Source: Sarcophilus harrisii | Taxonomy: Eukaryota > Chordata > Mammalia > Dasyuromorphia > Dasyuridae | Reading direction: 5' to 3' | Assembly: GCF_902635505.1 (NCBI RefSeq) | Contig: NC_045427.1 | Location: 289,254,422-289,318,421 of the forward strand | Length of the DNA: 64,000 bases | Shown: one piece after another, positions 57,601 to 64,000 of the stretch | How positions within the stretch are numbered: position 1 is the stretch's first letter | How the letters are laid out: every line of letters begins with the position of its first letter | Translations under genes and position numbers: made by a program | Notes under the pieces: model-generated | What the model was told of the DNA's origin: nothing | The model's input: the letters and a program-made list of their open reading frames with translations, nothing else | The model's database searches: none

Positions 57601-60140
57601 TTACTGAAATGGGACTATTTAAGGAATTTATTCCTCCTCTGTTAGTCTGGGAAGTCTATATTTTTGGAGGTAGTCATCCATTTCACTTAGGGTTATCAAA
57701 TTCATAAAGTTGAGCAAAATAACTCCTTATTATTTCTCTAATTTCTTCTTCATTGGTGGAAAGTTCTCCTTTCATTTTTTAAGACACTAATTTCATTTTC
57801 CTCCTCCTTTTCTAATCCATTTATCAAAAGGCTTCTATTTTATTGGTTTTTTCATAGAAAACTCTTAGTTTTATTAATTAGTTCAATCGTTTTTTACTTT
57901 CAATATTTTAATTTCTCCTTTTAATTTTAGAATTTCAATTTAGTATTTGATTGGGGTTTTTAATTTGGTCTTTTTAGTTTTTATTGCAAGCCCAATTCAT
58001 TAATCTTTTCTTTCTCTGTTTTATTTAAGTAAGCCTCTAAAGATATAAAATTCCCTCTTATTATCGCTTTGGCTGCATCCCACAAATTTTGGTATGACGT
58101 CTCATCATTGTCATTATTTTGGGTGAAATTATTAATTGTATCTATAATTTGCTGCTTTACCCAATCATTCTTTAAGATGAGATTGTTTAGTTTCCAATAA
58201 CTTTCTGGTCTATTTCCCCCTAACTTTTTGTTGAATGTGGTTTTTATTGCATCATGATTTGAAAGAAAGCATTTACTATTTCTGCTTTCTTGCATTTAAT
58301 TTTGAGGTCTTTATGTCCTAATATGGTCAATTTTTGAATAGGTTCCATGAACTGCTGAGAAGAAGGTATATTCCTTTCTATCTCCATTCAATTTTCTCCA
58401 AAGATCTAACATACCTAATTTTTCTAATATTCTATTTACTTCTTTAATTTCTTTCTTATTTGTTTTGTGTTTTGATTTGTTTAATTCTGAGAGTTCAAGG
58501 TTGAGATTTCCCACTATTACAGTTTGTTGTCTATTTTTCTTGCAACTCTCTTAACTTCCTTTAGAAGGGATGCCATACCACTTGGTATATATGTTTAATA
58601 TTGATATTGCTTCGTTGTTTATGCTGCCCTTTAGTAGGATGTAGTTACCTTCCCTTATCTCTTTTAATTAGATCAATTTTTGCTTTTGCTTGATCTAAGA
58701 TAAGGATGGCTACCCCTTTTGACTTCACCCGAAGCATAATAGATTTGCTCCAGCCTTTACCTTACTCTATATGTATCTCCTGCTTTAAATGTGTTTTTAA
58801 ACAACATATTGTAGGGTTCTGACTTTGATCCAGTCTGCTATCAGCCTCCTCTTTTATGGGGAGTTCATCCCATTACATTATGGTTAGAATCACTAAATCT
58901 GATTTCCTGCCATCCTAATAACCCCAGATTATGCTTTACTTTTTCTTGCCTCCCCAACCTCTTTCCTTGAACTTAGTACCCACTTGTAGCATGATGCTTA
59001 CCCTCTTTAAAAATCCCTCCCTCCCCCTTTGAATCTTCCCTTCCTTCCCTTATTACCTTTTTCTTTTCCCTTTCCTGTTCCCTGTTTTTAATGAGGCGAG
59101 AGAGAATTCTCTAAAATAAATGTCAATTATTTTTTCTTTGAGCTAACTCTGATGAGAGTAAGACACACAATGTTCCTCCCCTCTTAAAATTCCCTCAGAT
59201 ATGATAAGTTTCCTTTGCCTCTTTGGGATGTGGTTTCCCCTTTTATCCCTTCTTCCCACCTTATTCTGCCATCATCCCTTTTCCATATCTACTTCGCCTT
59301 TTTTATTTATATCAGTAAAATCAAATTATACATGTATTCTTTTGTATATCCACAACAGAAATACAATTCTCAAGAGTTATTTTACCTTTTCTGCATCTCT
59401 TGAGTTCTATGGTTGGAGATCAAATTTTTGTTTAGTTCTGTTTTTCTTCAGAAACAAATGGAATTCATTTGTTTCATTAAATGTCCATCTTCTTCCCTGA
59501 AAGAAAATGCTCACTTAGCTGGTAGTTTATTCTTGGCTGCATCCCAAGTTCTTGTGCCTTTCAGAATATCATATTCCAGGCCCTTCGACCTTTTAATGTG
59601 GAGGCAGCCAGATCTTGGGTGATCCTTATTGTGGCACCTCGGTATTTAATTATTTTTTTTTTGGCTTCTTGTAAAATTTTTTCCTTAATCTGATAGTTCT
59701 GAAATTTGGCCACAATATTCCTTGGGGTTTTATTTTAGGGTTTCTTTCAGAAGGTGTTCAATGACTTTCAATGCCTATTTTACCTTTATTCCATTACATC
59801 TGGGCATTCTCTTGATGATTTCTTTAAAATAGTATCTAGGCCTTTTTTTCATCCTAGTTTTGGAAAGTCCAATAACCTCGATTATCTTCGATCTATTTTC
59901 CAAGTCTGTCGTTTTGCAAGTAGATAACGGGTTTTTTCCAGTTTGTTTTTTGTTTTGGACTGATTCTTGCGTCACAATGAATCATTAGTTTTATTTGTTC
60001 AATTCTAATTTTTTGAATTATTTTCTTCATTAGCTTTTTTTACTTCTTTCTGTATATGTCCAATTATTTTAAATGTATTGTTTTTCTGGAATTTTTTTCC
60101 ATTTCACTAATTTTTTTTTAGTGAATTATTTTTTTTCCAA

Positions 60141-60259
60141 ACAGATCCTACTTTCTTGAGTTTCTTTGTCTTTTCCAATTACAGATCCTACTTTCTTGAG
60201 TGTTCTTTTGTCTTTCCAATTCAAATCCTACTTTCTAGTGAATTTTATTTTTCCAACTT
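60141..60259 (-). repeat. Tandem ~40-bp repeat in L1 ORF1 coiled coil
   Basis: Units of 40, 41 and about 38 bp (60,141-60,180, 60,181-60,221, 60,222-60,259), each beginning '(a)cagatcctactttct'. On the minus strand a unit reads LEKTKKLKKVG, so each is close to 14 residues, two heptads of the ORF1 coiled coil. The 42-bp unit expected of an in-frame repeat is shortened by 1-2 bases. Confidence 0.85.
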
Positions 60260-60519
60260 TTTACTTTCCTGGATTTTTTTTTTTTTTCCAATTCACTAAT
60301 TTTGCCCCGCCCTAATTTTTTTAACTTTTCCAATTTGTATTTCAGCAAGTTGTTGCTTCTTTGAAGGCTTTCTTCCTTTCCCCATTTATCTTCTCTCTTT
60401 TGGACTTTTAATGGTCTCTTCTTAGAAATGTGAGGACAATCTTGTGCATTTTTGTTGTTTGTGCTCTTCAGGTTTTTACCGCTCTTTTTCTGCATAGAAG
60501 CTGTAGATTTCTTTTCATC

Positions 60520-61196
60520 TTTTATTCATGTTTTAAAGCCTTTAGGGTATGTCTCCCAGGCAAGGGGTTCCAGCCCTCCAGAGCAGGGAAGATTAAACCG
60601 ATTTCCAGCTTATTTGGGGTGCTCTGGGGGAGTTTTCCCTTCCCCCAACAGGAGGGATTCAGCACTGGCAGAGCTTGGAAGTGCCCGTTGGGCTGTGTGG
60701 GTTAATTTCCTAGGCTAAGATTGGGTGAAAGGGACTTATTTTATCAGCTGGATTGAAACGCCGACCACCGATTCCCCCCGAACCGCCCCAGCATCTTGCC
60801 CAACAAATCAACCCTGGGAAAGTCCATGGCCCCGCCAGCCCCCAGTGTGCAATTAGAGGGGTAATCGGGTTTGCCCCTCCTGCCGTGCAGGATCACATCT
60901 CCCCAAGGAAAAGCCCGGCCTGTGGGTTTGGCCGGAGCTTGCTGAGATCTGTGCTTTCCTTTCGGTTGGACCCTCCTTGAACCAATTTCTCTCCCAGTCT
61001 GCGCGATCTCCCCCTGGCCCTGGACCCAACCTTTTTTGGGATTCTGCAGATTTTCTTGGCTGGTGAGTTGTTCTACTCTTATCTTTTGTTTGTAGCAGTC
61101 AAGACTATTTTTGAGGCTTGATATAATATTGATAAAGAGGGTAAGAGAAGAGCTTAGAAAGTCGCTTGTGCCTTCTCCGCCATCTTGGCTCCGCCC
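60520..61196 (-). promoter_or_regulatory. L1 5' UTR with internal promoter
   Basis: The most GC- and CpG-rich stretch of the window, at the 5' end of the full-length L1. It begins 'ggcggagccaagatggcgga', which contains a YY1-type AAGATGGC site at the position where L1s carry one. A sense open frame of 165 codons (60,744-61,241) crosses the junction with the flank. Promoter activity is inferred from the family. Confidence 0.65.
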
Positions 61197-61213
61197 CTGA
61201 AGTAGTAATTTTA

Positions 61214-61700
61214 ACGTACAGGGACTGCCACCAACCTCCAACTGAAGGATGGAATATAATAATTGAATCTTTTCCTACTTTCTGAATGATGGAAATAGGG
61301 AACAGAGAATCTTGTTATATATAAATCATTATACCTACCTTGTAAAGGTTCTGGGAGGGTATTGAGGTATTTGGAAATACCGATCTTTGAAGGAGTCTTT
61401 CACATAAAAACATTTCCTGTGCTTCCTGTGCACAACTTCCTCTGCTTCCCTCATATGAACTTATTTTGTAGAGTGTGGGAAAGAAGCAGTATCTTTATGT
61501 TTCCAGTACTATAACTGGTCAGAACAAGTAATTTTAACTCTACTCTTACTTTCTTCATCAATCTTCAATTTAAAAATTTATAGCAAGTCCATGATATGGC
61601 CTTACAATTATGTCTAATTTTCATTTCATGTGTTTCTTTATATAGTCTCTAAACCTTTTGTAAATTAGTATGTTAATGTTTCTAGCAACTTTATTCCTTT
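61214..61700. other. No recognisable feature
   Basis: AT-rich flank of the L1 insertion. No repeat or gene recognised. Confidence 0.5.
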
Positions 61701-61705
61701 GCTCA

Positions 61706-61880
61706 AGAGGAAGGAAGGGAGGGAGGGAAAGAAGAAGGAAGGAAAGTAGGAAAGAAGGAAGGAAGGATAAAAAAGAAGGAAAGGGAGGAAGGAAGAGAAG
61801 AAGGGAAGAAAAGAGGGAAGAAGGGAGAGAAGAAGGAAGGAAGGGATGAAGACAGGATAGATGGAGATGGAAAGGAAAGA
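61706..61880. repeat. GGAA/GAAG purine repeat
   Basis: Imperfect GGAA, GAAG and GGGA units on the plus strand. The Ser/Phe/Pro-rich antisense frames here are translation of the repeat. Confidence 0.95.
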
Positions 61881-62280
61881 AGTGGCAATGTTTGATATTG
61901 GGCAGAAGATTTGGTTACCTATCTCCCTGAGGACCTGGGGCAATCATTATATGTAGAAAGAAATAATCTTTTTCCTCTCCCTGAAATAGAGCTGAGTTAA
62001 TTAAAATCTTTTGAAGAGAGAGAACTGAGAATGGTTCCCCATTAGATGGTTCCTTGATGTGGAAGAGGAAAAAAGATAAGGTAACCAAAGAATGGTCCTT
62101 AGTTGAAGAAGTAGAGCAAGTGGTGGGGGAAGAAAATGGTGAAGCTCAGTGTCCAAAACAGTTCCTATTGTTCTCACTTTCTCTATCCCAATGGTGGGGA
62201 AATGGAGGTTGGGAAAAGACATATTGTTATTTATCAAGAACTACAAATGATAAAACACCTTGCTCTTTTACTCATATACA
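61881..62280. other. No recognisable feature
   Basis: Unassigned. The plus-strand open frames that start here owe much of their length to the TA repeat after 62,280. Confidence 0.45.

Positions 62281-62282
<2 letters not shown>

Positions 62283-62329
<47 letters not shown>
62283..62329. repeat. (TA)n microsatellite
   Basis: About 23 TA units without interruption. Confidence 0.95.
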
Positions 62330-62331
<2 letters not shown>

Positions 62332-62432
62332 ACCAACTGGCATTTTCAAAAAAAGCCTTTATTTTCTGTATATTTTTTTCCATAAGCGTCTCAAAATATT
62401 TTTTCTCCTTTTATAATTTGTTTGTGTTGTGT

Positions 62433-62470
62433 GAGCGTATGTGTGTTTATGTGTGTGTGTGTGTGTGTTT
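62433..62470. repeat. (TG)n microsatellite
   Basis: TG repeat with a TTTATG interruption. Confidence 0.9.
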
Positions 62471-62704
62471 CTGTTTGTCCTTAAAGAAAAGTAAAAGCAG
62501 CTAAAGATGATTATGGTCACTCTCAAGGATACCGAAAAAGAGGAAAAAAGAGATCTTTCCCTTTGAATAATCCAAATGAGCCAGTCATACTTCTTGCTTA
62601 GGGGTATGAGCATTTCTTTGTCATCTAAAAATACAAGGATTTTTATTGTTGAATAATATGTTCTTGGAGGGCCTATAGGCCATTCCTATGGATGATGCTG
62701 CATG

Positions 62705-62880
62705 GAGGAAACCTCCAAGAAGGAAGGAAGAGAGAAAAGAAGGTAGTAAGAGGAAAAGAAAGTTAAGAAGGAAGGTATGAAAGAAGGAAATTTTTAAAAA
62801 GGAAAGAAATAAAGGTGGAAATAAAATATCAAATAAATAAGGAAATAATAGTAGAAAATAAGAGAGTAAGGGAAAGGCAA
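62705..62880. repeat. GAAG/GGAA purine-rich stretch
   Basis: Degenerate purine-rich sequence similar in composition to 61,706-61,880 but more worn. Confidence 0.8.
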
Positions 62881-62889
62881 TGAAAGTTC

Positions 62890-63215
62890 TCATTCCTTCC
62901 CATTTCTCCATAAAGTAAAAGAAACTATATATAATTCTATCTGATTTTTCCCCAAATGTTTCTAGTTCCAATTTTTATGATTTCTTTGTCTTTTTATTAT
63001 AAAACAAAAAAACAAAAACATTGAGAAAACTTATTTTCTCACACATCTTCTCCTGTACAATTTTGGTACTCTTCTAATAAGTGCAAAAAAGTTGGAATTC
63101 TTAAAAAGACATAGTTCTTGCTGTAATTATCATCTTTTTTTCTATAGCTGTTCATATTTTGGATAGTTAAGAGAAAAGCTTACTATTTTTCATGATTTCA
63201 AAAAATATTTTGGAG
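62890..63215. other. No recognisable feature
   Basis: AT-rich and unassigned. Confidence 0.5.
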
Positions 63216-63216
63216 A

Positions 63217-64000
63217 ATTCTGGGAAGATAGCAGAGCTCTCCAAGGTTTCCCCAACAAACAAAACAAAATTGCACTGCAAGGCAAACAGATCAGGGGAAA
63301 AACAAATAAGGCTGAGGCAGTACAGAGGTACTAGAGAAGATCCCAGGACCAGGGGTTAATCTATGTGAAGTATAAACACCTCAAGACTAGCTCTGTAGAA
63401 AGAGCAAATGGGGAGCCTTGGGGCTATCTGAGTTTGGAGGTAGCCTCAGCCAAACTATTGGAGCTTTCACCTCCAGGCTCTAAGTCTGGAAGATGTTGGT
63501 TGATTAAGGAATGCCAGACCATCCCTAGGCAAGAAGGAACCAGCAACATCCAGTGAGTGCAGAAGCAGTGGGATAGATATTCTGGTGGCTGCATGCACTT
63601 GCAGGAATGTGGAACATTTGGATTTGGGCTCCAGGCCAGAGGGGTAAGCTGAAATGAAGCAGAAATATCTTCTCTCTCACCCCAAGAATAGAGATATTTA
63701 CACTAATAAGTTCCCATTAAAAAATAATGAACTGGTAAAACAGAAAGAACCCAACGGTGGAAAATTACTATAGGAATAGAGAAGACTGGCATTTATTTTC
63801 ATAGAAGGACAGTGAAACAAAACACCAAAAAAAAGCCTTTCCTACACAAAAGAGTAATATTAAATCACTACCTGCCCAGAAAGAATTTATAGAATTCAAA
63901 AAGACAAAATCAAATGAGAGATTGATGAACAATAAAAACCAAAATCCAAACAAAAAATGCAAGAAATACAAGAAGATGATGAAAAAAATAGTTGACCAAC
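63217..64000 (+). mobile_element. HAL1-like half-L1, 5' part (copy C), cut by window end
   Basis: Starts 'gaattctgggaagatagcag' and 'agctctccaaggtttcccca', matching the 5' ends of copies A and B apart from a short deletion after 'agatagcag'. The 5' UTR follows, with 'gtgagtgcagaagcagtggg' corresponding to 'tgcttctgcacttactga' (reverse) in copy B. From about 63,860 it is A-rich and Lys/Asn/Glu-coding, consistent with the start of an ORF1 coiled coil. Whether ORF2 follows lies outside the window, so it could be an L1 sharing the 5' end. Confidence 0.65.

Larger units (their letters stand above)
54808..61196 (-). mobile_element. Full-length L1 with 17-bp target-site duplication
   Basis: A complete L1 read from right to left. 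The 5' end at 61,196 is 'ggggcggagccaagatggcg'. A GC-richer 5' UTR/promoter runs to about 60,520. ORF1 lies at about 60,500-59,400, with an 86-codon Lys/Glu-rich coiled-coil piece at 60,235-60,495. ORF2 lies at about 58,880-55,400, with endonuclease pieces 58,311-58,514 and 57,981-58,295 ('FFSAVHGTYSKIDH', 'AIKTTFNKKLGG'). The 3' UTR ends in an A-rich tail at 54,808. The duplication ctgaagtagtaatttta is identical at 54,791-54,807 and 61,197-61,213. All reading frames are broken by frequent small indels, so it is non-functional as sequenced. Confidence 0.95.

Noticed and set aside
61665-61943. Ser/Phe/Pro-rich open frames on the minus strand
   Set aside because: They come from the GGAA/GAAG repeat and are not a protein gene.
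1-64000. CRISPR array, operon, phage or other prokaryotic-type system
   Set aside because: No regularly spaced repeats, no dense coding and no ribosome-binding-site pattern. The window is vertebrate repeat DNA throughout.

Overview
This window looks like non-coding DNA from a marsupial mammal. It is AT-rich and CpG-poor and is made almost entirely of interspersed repeats: L1 elements with marsupial-type ORF2 and 3' ends, tRNA/CORE-type SINEs of the MAR1/MIR kind, L2/CR1-clade remnants, an RTE-type SINE, ORF1-only (HAL1-like) half-L1s, and one solo LTR. I found no exon of a host gene, no RNA gene, no CRISPR array and no sign of a bacterial-style system. The species assignment rests on remembered repeat families, not on a search.

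Layout. 1-4.5 kb: an old MIR split by a HAL1-like half-L1 (minus strand). 4.5-9.4 kb: sparse old SINE/L2/MIR copies and an old local duplication. 9.4-10.4 kb: an L1 ORF2 endonuclease fragment. About 12.6-20.35 kb: one old, near full-length plus-strand L1 holding at least four later insertions (two antisense L1 3' ends and two SINEs), each bounded by a readable target-site duplication (TSD). 20.6-21.0 kb: a long GT/GA purine tract. 21-24.7 kb: small retroposon pieces. 25.1-27.4 kb: a second HAL1-like copy (minus) with a 13-bp TSD, followed at 27.5-28.0 kb by a solo LTR with a 6-bp TSD. 28-32 kb: mostly unassigned sequence. 32.8-36.85 kb: an old 5'-truncated plus L1. 37.0-39.6 kb: two L1 fragments pointing at each other. 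40.1-40.85 kb: three SINEs in a row. 43.3-44.8 kb: an antisense L1 fragment. 46.2-48.7 kb: a CR1-like repeat interrupted by a 529-bp SINE, and an old tandem duplication. 48.7-54.3 kb: MIR/L2 remnants and unassigned DNA. 54.26-54.6 kb: a hAT-like DNA transposon remnant. 54.8-61.2 kb: a full-length minus-strand L1 with a perfect 17-bp TSD. 61.7-62.9 kb: simple repeats. 63.2-64 kb: the 5' end of a third HAL1-like copy, running off the window.

No genes act together here. The translatable stretches are relics of L1 ORF1 (coiled coil and RNA-binding region) and ORF2 (endonuclease, reverse transcriptase, Cys-rich C-terminus). The most useful observations are the density of small indels in the 54.8-61.2 kb L1 despite its perfect TSD (possibly an assembly artefact), the three related ORF1-only half-L1s, the nested insertions that give a relative chronology, and two local duplications.
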